A stretch of 64,000 nt of DNA from Morinoia aosen (lineage: Eukaryota > Arthropoda > Malacostraca > Amphipoda > Talitridae), in assembly GCA_030386875.1 (NCBI GenBank), contig CM059569.1, forward strand, positions 48,647,842 through 48,711,841, in the 5' to 3' direction. This document shows positions 41,901-43,282 of the stretch, in pieces. Position numbers and translations under genes: made by a program. Under the pieces are notes generated by a model. It made no database searches and had not been told where the DNA came from. It saw only the letters and a list, made by a program, of their open reading frames with translations. How positions within the stretch are numbered: position 1 is the stretch's first letter; the number at the start of each line of letters is the position of its first letter.

Positions 41901-43282
41901 TGCTGCAAGTTAGGCCATAGAATAAAGTTAATGTCTTAACTGTCAACCATAGTAGCATTGTGGGCCAAATATATTATGAAGTTTCATAGGACCCAAATGA
42001 TAGGCAATAGATTTATGTTAGTTTGGTGTGTCTATCCTATGTTTTGAAGACTGGTATCCCCAAGGAAGATACCTTCAAGTTACCTCAGCTACAGATTGGC
42101 TTTCTGGACCTGGACGCATGTCTTTCGTGCCCATATACTTCTCTCAGTTTTCACGCATTATTTGCCATCTCTTTCTTTGGCTTTTCTTTCTCGTCCTTTT
42201 CAACTTGTTCGTGTGCACAGAGTATCCTGTGTAGAAATACGTCTTTTGCGTTCATTCCCCATTTTCTACTACCTGAACTAAGTCTAACTGGTCCATTCTC
42301 TTTACATTCTTGAGATCGCCTTTGTTGTGGCTAGGCAGTCTTTAAATGAACCAAGGAAATAATAATAAAAATAGTTTAGATTTTATTTGCTTCTCGTTGA
42401 ACTGAGAGATGGCCTCTTAAATTAACGTTTGCAGTCAAAAATATTGGTTCGAAAGTTGGGACGACTCGATAAATGGATAGGTTAAAACCAGCTTGTTAAA
42501 TGTTATTTATGACTGTGCAACTCAATGAATGGACAGCTTAAAACCTGCTAGTTGAATGTTATTTATTGTTGTGCAGCTGGAGCATAGCATGTCGGAGCAA
42601 ATTAGCGTGAGCACCGCGCTGGAGCAGGACAACTTTGAGGGCGTGGAGAAGGAGGAGTGGCTGGTGAGTGGGGTGCTGCTGCTGCTGGTCTCCGACACTG
42701 GCTTCTGTATCCCAAACCTAACCTGTCGACCAGCGTTGTTTCAACCTACTGATAACTTTTTGAATTTTTAACTGTGTTTTTTTATTGGGAGGTTTTTAAG
42801 CGATTATATGTAACTTAGTTTATAACTTGGTTTCTAAACCAGAATTTGGTAAGGCTCAGAGGAGTCGGTCAGTCTTTTTGAGTAGACCAATTTTCACTTC
42901 TACATTTGACCCCACTCTGCGTACATGCAAATTTAGAAGCAAACAATTTCTTGTTACTTTGCGTAGACAAGACGGGTATTCCGTCCAAGTAGTGAAGACG
43001 GGAACTAGCTTTGATCTATTTGTTGAATTGATGAATATATAATGTTGAATATAAGTACATAACTGAGGTCTACAGCTATAACGAAAAGTTGTAGTTGTGG
43101 TGTGCCAGCGTTAGAAGTTTGGCTTTAGTGACAGAATCAACATCTGGAGCTGGGACCCACAATATGTGTGTTGACTGGACGGTGGTTTGTGTGCTTGAGA
43201 GAGCCAGTTGAAATCTGGACTAAGGACAGCATTTTTCATTATTACGATGTAATTTTTTGTGTCATCTTTTCAGGACGAATGA
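2766..43282 (+). CDS. pod1: Coronin-7 / Pod1, tandem WD-repeat coronin, 24 coding exons
   Basis: Type II (double) coronin, an actin- and microtubule-associated cytoplasmic protein; the vertebrate orthologue CORO7 acts in Golgi traffic. Coding exons: 2766-2925, 4753-4904, 6336-6522, 7398-7695, 9173-9300, 10077-10207, 10670-10816, 12563-12751, 21384-21557, 23489-23557, 23998-24099, 24359-24473, 27127-27240, 28466-28636, 30317-30417, 31530-31658, 32258-32448, 33110-33248, 34615-34704, 38817-38933, 39952-40087, 41286-41434, 42577-42663, 43274-43282. Every junction is GT-AG and the phases chain to 3,285 nt (1,094 residues plus stop). Residues 1-401 form coronin unit 1 (N-terminal motif, WD40 repeats, DUF1900-like end), 402-617 a polar Ser/Gln/Pro-rich linker, 618-1013 coronin unit 2, and 1014-1094 a tail ending in an acidic E-E-W-L-D-E. 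The match to human CORO7 is recalled, not computed. The linker is longer than I recall in vertebrates. 5' UTR exons were not found. Confidence 0.93.
3195..3750. mobile_element. Foldback/MITE-like element with internal 68-bp tandem repeats
   Basis: An inverted repeat of about 77 bp (3224-3302 and 3671-3746, roughly 93% by eye) encloses a tandem array. Just outside the left arm is a perfect 13-bp stem hairpin (3195-3223) built on CTCGCTGAGCGGC with loop GAA. The interior (about 3333-3612) holds one diverged and two to three close copies of a 68-bp unit containing GAGTTCGGATCATGAGGTGG. No coding capacity. Located in pod1 intron 1; target duplications not resolved. Confidence 0.65.
4530..4580 (-). 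repeat. Fragment of the dispersed repeat family (tail end)
   Basis: GCCTCCCTTACCACAACAAA followed by AGAGAGGAAAG is the reverse complement of the tail seen in the copies at 24255-24325 and 8181-8545. The rest of pod1 intron 1 (2926-4752) outside the foldback element shows nothing recognisable. Confidence 0.5.
4753..4904 (+). CDS. pod1: pod1 coding exon 2 (first WD repeat)
   Basis: Residues 54-104. It contains [20 protein letters not shown], the highly conserved first WD blade of coronins. The acceptor is ctag before GTGGAGG and the donor gtgagt, ending in phase 0. Confidence 0.92.
4905..6335. other. pod1 intron 2, nothing recognised
   Basis: AT-rich, no repeat or coding signal that I can support. 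The 127-codon antisense frame at 6123-6506 overlaps exon 3 and is a shadow. Confidence 0.6.
6336..6522 (+). CDS. pod1: pod1 coding exon 3
   Basis: Residues 105-167, starting [10 protein letters not shown], which corresponds to the V-K-L-W-x-x-P strand in other coronins, followed by a blade reading [19 protein letters not shown]. Donor gtgagt, phase 1. Confidence 0.92.
7206..7400 (+). repeat. Four tandem acceptor-like repeats before pod1 exon 4
   Basis: Sequences of the form GCTNTGTNCAG-GCTNN-AGAAGTACTTGTAGAGTAAC recur with AG at 7235, 7293, 7339 and 7397 (spacings 58, 46, 58 bp). Use of any of the first three would bring an in-frame stop within ten codons; the last is the exon 4 acceptor. 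Confidence 0.75.
7398..7695 (+). CDS. pod1: pod1 coding exon 4 (largest coding exon)
   Basis: Residues 167-266 with WD strands [20 protein letters not shown] and the coronin-typical RVHDPR. The acceptor AG is at 7396-7397. It is the last of four tandemly repeated acceptor-like sequences, and the only one that keeps the frame open. Donor gtacgt, phase 2. Confidence 0.9.
8181..8545 (+). repeat. Dispersed repeat family R, near full-length copy 1
   Basis: Shares about 360 bp with the copies at 11691-12055 and 36086-36441 (and partly 22432-22746). It opens with CCTCAGGGGGATACAA, has CTCCCAGGGGGA-like and CCGAGCTGA-like motifs, and ends in CTAATCTAATCT. No terminal inverted repeats and no clear pol III boxes, so it is unclassified. 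The rest of pod1 intron 4 (7696-9172) shows nothing recognised. Confidence 0.75.
9173..9300 (+). CDS. pod1: pod1 coding exon 5
   Basis: Residues 266-309, reading [20 protein letters not shown] and then IMYWEV. The L-x-P-x-Y-D-x-D-T segment is a signature of the last blades of coronin propellers. Acceptor ttcag, donor gtgagt, phase 1. Confidence 0.93.
9301..10076. other. pod1 intron 5, nothing recognised
   Basis: AT-rich. TGAGCCCTAC occurs twice 36 bp apart near 10012 and 10048, just before exon 6. Intron 6 (10208-10669) is equally featureless. Confidence 0.55.
10077..10207 (+). CDS. pod1: pod1 coding exon 6 (DUF1900-like part of unit 1)
   Basis: Residues 309-352. [20 protein letters not shown] matches the V-P-K-R-x-x-x-V-M-x-x-E-V signature of coronins, and the exon closes with YQVPRK. 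Acceptor ttacag, donor gtacgg, phase 0. Confidence 0.93.
10670..10816 (+). CDS. pod1: pod1 coding exon 7 (end of coronin unit 1)
   Basis: Residues 353-401. [15 protein letters not shown] is the E-F-x-x-D-L-F-P-x-T signature, followed by [16 protein letters not shown]. Acceptor gtgcag, donor gtgact, phase 0. A mariner relic begins only 36 bases past the donor. Confidence 0.93.
10853..11456 (-). mobile_element. Internally deleted mariner-family element
   Basis: Terminal inverted repeats start TACGAGGG(G/T)TAGTCA at both ends and carry GTTCTC(A/G)GACAAATG, flanked by TA. Read on the minus strand, the right part encodes a mariner helix-turn-helix segment with [11 protein letters not shown] and DDPRGGRP. 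The left part encodes the usual C-terminal remnant with [10 protein letters not shown]. The catalytic middle is missing, a stop interrupts the N-terminal part, and a G homopolymer of about 17 bases sits at 11008-11026. Dead copy, pod1 intron 7. Confidence 0.85.
11691..12055 (+). repeat. Dispersed repeat family R, near full-length copy 2
   Basis: Same order of blocks as 8181-8545: CCCTCAGGGGGATACAATT, GGAATTGGCGCTCCCAGGGG, a pyrimidine-rich middle and a CTAATAATCTATAATCT end. Same orientation as copy 1. Confidence 0.75.
12563..12751 (+). CDS. pod1: pod1 coding exon 8 (linker)
   Basis: Residues 402-464, low complexity: a Glu/Gln/Ser/His-rich stretch and then a Pro/Lys-rich stretch ([13 protein letters not shown]). 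It is assigned from frame continuity on both sides and consensus splice sites (gttag / gtttgt). About 73 bp past the donor a copy of the donor region recurs. Confidence 0.85.
12752..12900 (+). repeat. 73-bp tandem duplication at the exon 8 donor
   Basis: AAGGTTTGTGCCAGCAGTC at the true donor (GT at 12752) recurs as AAGGTCTGTGCCAGCAGTC at 12823 (GT at 12825). Both are followed by TGAGC(C/T)AAGTTC and ATCGTTGAACAAG. Confidence 0.7.
13455..14132 (+). repeat. 5' LTR
   Basis: Starts TG, ends CA, 678 bp. Contains CTTATAAATC (about 13841-13850) and GGCAATAAACATG (about 13863-13876), which could serve as promoter element and poly(A) signal; neither is proven. Confidence 0.95.
14137..14156 (+). promoter_or_regulatory. 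Primer binding site, tRNA-Leu-like
   Basis: TGGTGTCAGAAGT starts four bases after the 5' LTR, followed by ATGGGATTG. From memory, tRNA-Leu(CAA) ends ...CCCACTTCTGACACCA, giving a 13-nt match and then a 2-nt insertion before GGGATT. The tRNA identity is inferred. Confidence 0.6.
14332..20106 (+). CDS. Gypsy Gag-Pol polyprotein with OTU-like insert
   Basis: Single 1,924-residue frame with no frameshift between gag and pol. Gag has three CCHC zinc knuckles (C259-C272, C293-C306, C316-C329). The protease follows, with [12 protein letters not shown] where D-T/S-G-A is expected (D387, N388, V389). Reverse transcriptase has CVDYRRLN at 717 and YIDD at 816-819. RNase H has D967, E1008, D1033 and D1076. 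Residues about 1104-1222 resemble an OTU domain ([16 protein letters not shown] ... GVHFNLLLP) with Ser1113 at the usual Cys position and H1215 present. Integrase: H1388, H1393, C1423 and F1426 (second Cys lost), catalytic D1454, D1514, E1550 (DD35E), and a GPF motif. About 235 acidic, Ser/Glu-rich residues of unknown role follow residue 1690. It makes and inserts the element's cDNA; activity is uncertain because of the altered residues. Confidence 0.93.
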   Translation: MPSSGAAGSSASDRSGSGGERNSSDMGFVMGRLVDAISNMNRRVQPPPPPFDPCSQSCDIREFFRIFEVYALHTYGPEETNSDAWLISLRALLMGSAQSALSAMGASRLGYQNVKKNLISLFTPRDVFDTARISAFMSSQRVPGESFLIYAMRLTGLAASAFGSIPERDKMIMSKLLESLPIDIKAQVSMQMSNRENPSLDTMVQIISALEPFSVKSMPVQAIALQPSSDELEVSALSKNSVRYPNLREFVTVPQTKKCFSCNDPGHFARNCPKRRQSYSDRVPRTRDDEITCQFCNGKGHVLAQCRQFKREFSACNWCGETDHKSFSCKSKPMLNESSAVASQEPIVNSSDPANVNLLMKTKPSAESSCYYLAVKINGTVFDALIDNVASVSVISEDCVRKLRISSPVNCPVKSKLQGFGLSTINVIGEMKVRIEIEELFSDHTLLVVPSNVTNQKLILGLDYLERHFMIVDTVRRELCYSPPNEPSYPVKLKTKPGLQMQCVVSNLNKIVIPANHRQLVKVKVSDVTIPDDTCGYLQPVNVVSEENLDIQMAYSLGYVRNGHVIVEMMNLNPCRAVVKPKTKVGIFVVSDNDDEINSVSSVVGERTDVGEMFDFSATDLTNAQITEVKAMLNKNSKAISKHEYDLGCTSTTKHVIDVQGHDPDKQRYRRFQGPLRHEVELELQKLEKRGIIEKSSSPWSSPLVPIRKRDGTLRLCVDYRRLNAVTKPDSFPLPNLIDALSNLQGSQYFSTFDLMKGFHQIEVDEQSREYTAFSTGDSHWQWTRMPMGTINSPASFMRLMSLVLAGIPWSIAITYIDDIIVTGRNFSEHVKNCDLVLSRFAQHGLKIKPEKCELFRREVTYLGHKVSRDGILPDGANVEAILKYPQPKTQRQVRRFIGMCNFFRRHIPNASTIMKPLNELLSQNKLVWTEECSQSFYKLKEILANPPLLSYPDFSENAAPLIITVDASGVGAGAVLTQEQSSQEKVIAYASTTFNKVESYYSATERELTGLRWAVRTFRPFIYGKKYIIRTDHRALIYLNNMKSVDARLMRTYEELHCGHYEIQFVAGKDNVVADALSRVVEFPISSEDVDKNYCVSLHGHKVKLVPGGPDSLFQALSLGLCDSLDEHVTIREETVDLVLKNPRALGLSCDKSTIRKLKITRQSGVLPEWFLLDAFVKRFKVNVSVHEDGIGVVKFESSPSDPTIHLQSLRGVHFNLLLPDGETINEILIQHIDTIIKSNDNLPVHEVQPSQVLYQLEDDGTAEAAVTQSARISCKRKPQDSANSKQAPVSTNKKEVIIDKTSLHISTEELQKLQEADPLISLLIKLIKQQTSEPEIKKALLKFKNGRTFLKYFDTLVVNEDVLYGGLHRVPVIPARNLPSMVREFHKKSGHIGRDKTVAAMLRHFFSPRLPPIVAYVVRECNIFQRFKGKTKGGAPQYRRMPKAPYEEYAVDLLELPPGRGNAKYLLVGIDLYTKFANAVVIRNKKSATVAGALENSVFSTLVKLPETVISDNGPEFRGRPFISMLRRHGVKHFRTVPYSPQCNGAVERLNATLKNLLATACEENKTPWTDQLTRVLIIYNNTLHSETGHAPADFFNEIANKLPIPLSQPYWRFPHKNFKPYDIGQKVAKKRPHLPSSNKFSPKFDGPFIVEKVDKNGITYKIKKLDGFNSQTAHFNQLKPWYGEEDDGTVFGADTRHEQQIRDRRSRRQFQKTSEMVAQTPVLPDERSSFPDFTMIGGVGLSLSKLADKICEATEEQQRATQVVAASPTDDEVSQTDEQPSLEWENLSDETSEVPAMDVSRLDGETVAPDPAQLKPRRDSEKNSQCSSQHWTRFSARKAAEALVGALALNSARQEFPCFGADSAFKFDMKKTYRGSTGDFQLPEDIRDFERVSISDGPDLSDHIRCEMNSESFRFDSDSDC
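20107..20334 (+). other. Gypsy 3' untranslated region and polypurine tract
   Basis: AT-rich stretch with several AATAAA-like signals. It ends GGCGTTGGGGGG directly before the 3' LTR, the expected place for the plus-strand primer, although the purine tract is short. Confidence 0.6.
20335..21012 (+). repeat. 3' LTR
   Basis: 678 bp, same as the 5' LTR in every line I compared. Followed by ACAC, matching the 5' flank. Confidence 0.95.
21384..21557 (+). CDS. pod1: pod1 coding exon 9 (linker, after the Gypsy insertion)
   Basis: Residues 465-522: a polar Ser/Asn/Gln run, then a short predicted helix [13 protein letters not shown]. It continues phase 0 from exon 8 across an 8.6-kb intron most of which is the LTR retrotransposon. 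Acceptor atgcag, donor gtaacc. Confidence 0.85.
22432..22746 (+). repeat. Dispersed repeat family R, 5'-truncated copy
   Basis: Begins at the CCAGGAGGAAAATGTG block (the copies at 8181 and 11691 have about 55 bp more) and keeps the pyrimidine-rich middle and the CTAATATTCTAATCTG end. The remainder of pod1 intron 9 (21558-23488) shows nothing I recognise. Confidence 0.7.
23489..23557 (+). CDS. pod1: pod1 coding exon 10 (linker, 23 codons)
   Basis: Residues 523-545, a charged segment [19 protein letters not shown]. Flanked by tttcag and gtgagt, phase 0 on both sides, so it could be skipped without a frameshift. Confidence 0.8.
23784..23942 (+). repeat. Imperfect ~92-bp tandem duplication before exon 11
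   Basis: TCAACTGAGCATCATTT starts both copies (23784 and 23876). Both then carry a (G/C)GTGAC(G)AGT-like block, TGTGAGTCTACTTGAC or its variant, and end near GTCACC. Part of the recurrent pattern of duplications near splice sites. Confidence 0.6.
23998..24099 (+). CDS. pod1: pod1 coding exon 11 (linker, 34 codons)
   Basis: Residues 546-579, containing [15 protein letters not shown], helix-forming and consistent with a short coiled segment. Acceptor ctcag, donor gtatgg, symmetric phase 0. An imperfect 92-bp tandem duplication lies just upstream. Confidence 0.8.
24255..24325 (+). repeat. Dispersed repeat R, tail fragment
   Basis: CCACCCTTCCTCTCTTTGAA, then TTTGTTGTGGTAAGAGAGGA: the diverged tail seen also at 28190-28235 and 42310-42345. 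Confidence 0.5.
24359..24473 (+). CDS. pod1: pod1 coding exon 12 (end of linker)
   Basis: Residues 580-618: [14 protein letters not shown] followed by an Arg/Ser/Ala-rich stretch that leads into the second coronin N-terminal motif. Acceptor gcgcag, donor gtgagt, phase 1. The 29-bp minisatellite starts about 35 bp past this donor. Confidence 0.85.
24508..26615 (+). repeat. 29-bp minisatellite, about 72 units
   Basis: Unit core TTGCCTCTCTTGACTGAA, period 29 bp, starting about 35 bp after the pod1 exon 12 donor. Variants are in ordered blocks: (A)GGCTGTAATGCTGG to about 24860; (B) ACTGAAATGCTGG to about 25260; (C) ACTGAAATACTGG to about 25780; (D) ACTGAAATGCAGGAA to the end. Because 29 is not a multiple of 3, three units give a 29-residue period, and the minus strand stays open for 501 codons without being a gene. 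Confidence 0.97.
27127..27240 (+). CDS. pod1: pod1 coding exon 13 (second coronin N-terminal motif)
   Basis: Residues 618-656. It reads [20 protein letters not shown] and then TTPGESDG, which corresponds to the K-F-R-H-x-x-G-T ... T-T-P-G-E-S-D-G block opening the second half of CORO7. Acceptor ggcag, donor gtgagt, phase 1. Confidence 0.93.
27930..28235 (+). repeat. Diverged copy of dispersed repeat R
   Basis: Keeps CCCAGAGGGAAGATGTGAGA, GGACCATATTTTTTCGGTTCA and the tail GGTAGGGAGG. It has a middle block (GCGCAGGGATCTTGTGTGGG) absent from copies 1 and 2 but resembling 13340-13375 and 42215-42240, so related subfamilies exist. Confidence 0.55.
28294..28467 (+). repeat. 88-bp tandem duplication spanning the exon 14 acceptor
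   Basis: CGGATT(C/T)C-GAAA-GCAATATT and GACGAGTATGAGGT recur 88 bp apart (28355 and 28443). In copy 1 the acceptor position reads GTGCAAGG; in copy 2 it reads GTGCAGGT, the exon 14 splice site. Confidence 0.75.
28466..28636 (+). CDS. pod1: pod1 coding exon 14
   Basis: Residues 656-713, first blade of the second propeller, with [19 protein letters not shown] and then [13 protein letters not shown]. The acceptor gtgcag lies in the second copy of an ~88-bp tandem duplication. Donor gtgagc, phase 1. Confidence 0.93.
29093..30293 (+). repeat. 48-bp minisatellite, 25 units
   Basis: Unit core AACAAAACATGGCTACTCG, period 48 bp with two 49-bp units near 29907 and 30196. It fills most of pod1 intron 14 and ends 23 bp before exon 15. 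Since 48 is a multiple of 3, long open frames appear on both strands with a 16-residue period; they have no start context, splice links or codon bias and are not genes. A block with CTACCCGCTACC near 29833 recurs about 145 bp later, a higher-order duplication. Confidence 0.97.
30317..30417 (+). CDS. pod1: pod1 coding exon 15
   Basis: Residues 713-746, [17 protein letters not shown], matching the x-x-D-x-x-I-R-L-W-R-V-P-A-E-G-L strand of CORO7. The acceptor gtgcag lies only about 24 bp after the 48-bp minisatellite. Donor gtgact, phase 0. Confidence 0.93.
30897..31125. mobile_element. piggyBac-like MITE
   Basis: Ends CCCCTTCCCCGGCA and (reverse) CCCCTTCCCCAACA. The left flank is TTAA (30893-30896), the right TCAA (31126-31129), a TTAA duplication with one change. 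The interior is non-coding and carries repeated near-palindromes AACGAGT(A/T)TACTCGT, AACGAGCATTCTCGT and a decayed ACGTATATATTCGTCG. Located in pod1 intron 15; the rest of that intron is featureless. Confidence 0.75.
31530..31658 (+). CDS. pod1: pod1 coding exon 16
   Basis: Residues 747-789. [19 protein letters not shown] and VRLWDLQ form a textbook WD blade aligned with CORO7. Acceptor cttcag, donor gtgcga, phase 0. Confidence 0.93.
31659..32257. other. pod1 intron 16, nothing recognised
   Basis: No repeat or coding signal that I can support. Confidence 0.55.
32258..32448 (+). CDS. pod1: pod1 coding exon 17
   Basis: Residues 790-853: [28 protein letters not shown] and a Gly/Arg-rich turn before [16 protein letters not shown]. 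Acceptor ctgcag, donor gtgagg, phase 2. The exon is much more GC-rich than its introns. Confidence 0.93.
32920..33035. repeat. Inverted repeat / hairpin in pod1 intron 17
   Basis: ACATGTGGAATAAAA and a TATTCA(C/T)GCTTG block flank a perfect 28-bp palindrome AAAGTATTCAT...ATGAATACTTT around 32957-32984. Copies of the same blocks recur inverted and direct to 33030. Possibly a very small foldback remnant. Confidence 0.5.
33110..33248 (+). CDS. pod1: pod1 coding exon 18
   Basis: Residues 853-899: [18 protein letters not shown] and then [17 protein letters not shown], the second copy of the coronin P-x-Y-D-P-D motif. Acceptor ggcag, donor gtgacg, phase 0. Confidence 0.93.
33249..34614. other. pod1 intron 18, nothing recognised
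   Basis: The 169-codon open frame at 34074-34583 is Leu/Cys/Phe-rich, lacks any family motif and lies wholly in the intron; it is probably chance. Confidence 0.55.
34615..34704 (+). CDS. pod1: pod1 coding exon 19 (tandem donor sites)
   Basis: Residues 900-929, [18 protein letters not shown] and then HHKAPSVHQ. The donor at 34705 gives the length expected from CORO7. A duplicated donor 36 bp downstream (34741) would add 12 in-frame residues, so two isoforms are possible. Confidence 0.9.
34701..34775 (+). repeat. 36-bp tandem duplication of the exon 19 donor
   Basis: TCAGGTATTTCTCGCTCCC (34701) and TCAGGTATTTCTTGCTTCC (34737) place two equivalent 5' splice sites, GT at 34705 and 34741, exactly 12 codons apart and in frame. 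Confidence 0.8.
35085..37739. mobile_element. Candidate 2.65-kb DNA transposon in pod1 intron 19
   Basis: The left end CAGGGTGTCTACT and the right end (reverse) CATGGTGACTACT match at 11 of 13. Both termini continue into matching subterminal TAGTAAAAAGTAGTAAAATT blocks, here in direct orientation. TAATT directly flanks both ends (35080-35084, 37740-37744). No transposase frame; repeat R copy 3 is inserted inside. The CAGGG start is hAT-like, but the short flank repeat is not 8 bp, so the superfamily is open. Confidence 0.45.
36086..36441 (+). repeat. Dispersed repeat family R, near full-length copy 3
   Basis: Opens CCCCTCAGGGGGATACAACT, has GGGCCCGAGCTGAGAGTTAG and ends CTAATCTAATCT. The minus strand holds a 70-codon open frame here that is not conserved in the other copies. 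Confidence 0.75.
38620..38800 (+). repeat. 89-bp tandem duplication before exon 20
   Basis: GTTAACTGAT(A/G)AAACGCG recurs at 38625 and 38714, followed in both by GGC(A/T)CTTGC, GCCAGA and a CGTGT-TC block. Ends about 20 bp upstream of the exon 20 acceptor. Confidence 0.65.
38817..38933 (+). CDS. pod1: pod1 coding exon 20
   Basis: Residues 930-968: [20 protein letters not shown] and then [18 protein letters not shown], corresponding to the L-P-K-x-x-C-D-V-R-x-V-E block of CORO7. Acceptor cctag, donor gtgcgt, phase 0. Confidence 0.93.
38934..39951. other. pod1 intron 20, nothing recognised
   Basis: A short run of AGGATTTT(T/A)A repeats lies at 39320-39365; otherwise no feature. Confidence 0.55.
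39952..40087 (+). CDS. pod1: pod1 coding exon 21 (end of coronin unit 2)
   Basis: Residues 969-1014: [18 protein letters not shown] and then [12 protein letters not shown], the second D-L-F-P signature and the conserved L-Q-P-x-D-M. The donor gttagt is weaker than its neighbours, and a run of 24-bp repeats begins about 30 bp later. Confidence 0.9.
40117..40285 (+). repeat. 24-bp minisatellite, about 7 units
   Basis: Units of the form ACTTNCTTNCAANTTCTGTG begin about 30 bp past the exon 21 donor. 24 bp is a multiple of 3, so all frames tend to stay open and give chance ORFs on both strands. Confidence 0.85.
41145..41285 (+). repeat. 53-bp triplication over the exon 22 acceptor
   Basis: AACTGGGTTTCGTGTTGCAG-like segments occur with the acceptor dinucleotide position at 41178, 41231 and 41284. 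Copy 1 reads GCAATG (dead), copy 2 GCAGTG (usable, but a stop follows after four codons) and copy 3 is the exon 22 acceptor. Confidence 0.8.
41286..41434 (+). CDS. pod1: pod1 coding exon 22 (tail)
   Basis: Residues 1014-1063: a Ser/Pro-rich stretch and then [18 protein letters not shown]. The acceptor is the third copy of a 53-bp tandem repeat (AG at 41284-41285). Donor gtcggt, phase 0. Confidence 0.87.
41821..41900 (+). repeat. Short tandem duplication in pod1 intron 22
   Basis: TTGACTAGATTAGAATTT(C/T)ATTTGCCGCCC occurs twice, 38 bp apart (about 41830 and 41868). Confidence 0.7.
42150..42345 (+). repeat. Diverged fragment of the repeat R group
   Basis: Shares CCATTTTCTACTACCTGAAC-type sequence with 13385-13400 and the tail TTTGTTGTGGCTAGGCAGTC with 28205-28230. 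A weak, old copy. Confidence 0.4.
42464..42576 (+). repeat. 56-bp tandem duplication over the exon 23 acceptor
   Basis: GATAAATGGATAGGTTAAAA and GATGAATGGACAGCTTAAAA start the two copies. Copy 1 ends GTGCAAC (no acceptor), copy 2 GTGCAGC (exon 23 acceptor at 42575-42576). Confidence 0.8.
42577..42663 (+). CDS. pod1: pod1 coding exon 23 (acidic tail)
   Basis: Residues 1064-1092, ending [13 protein letters not shown], equivalent to the D-S-F-E-G-V-D-E-D-E-W tail of CORO7; acidic Trp-containing tails of this kind are linked to Arp2/3 binding. Acceptor gtgcag, donor gtgagt. No stop codon here, so a further exon is required. Confidence 0.9.
43274..43282 (+). CDS. pod1: pod1 last coding exon (Asp-Glu-stop)
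   Basis: After the pyrimidine-rich acceptor catcttttcag the next codons are GAC GAA TGA. In phase 0 from exon 23 this closes the protein as E-E-W-L-D-E, the kind of acidic end expected. The exon continues as 3' UTR; the poly(A) site was not identified. Confidence 0.72.
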   Translation, partial: DE

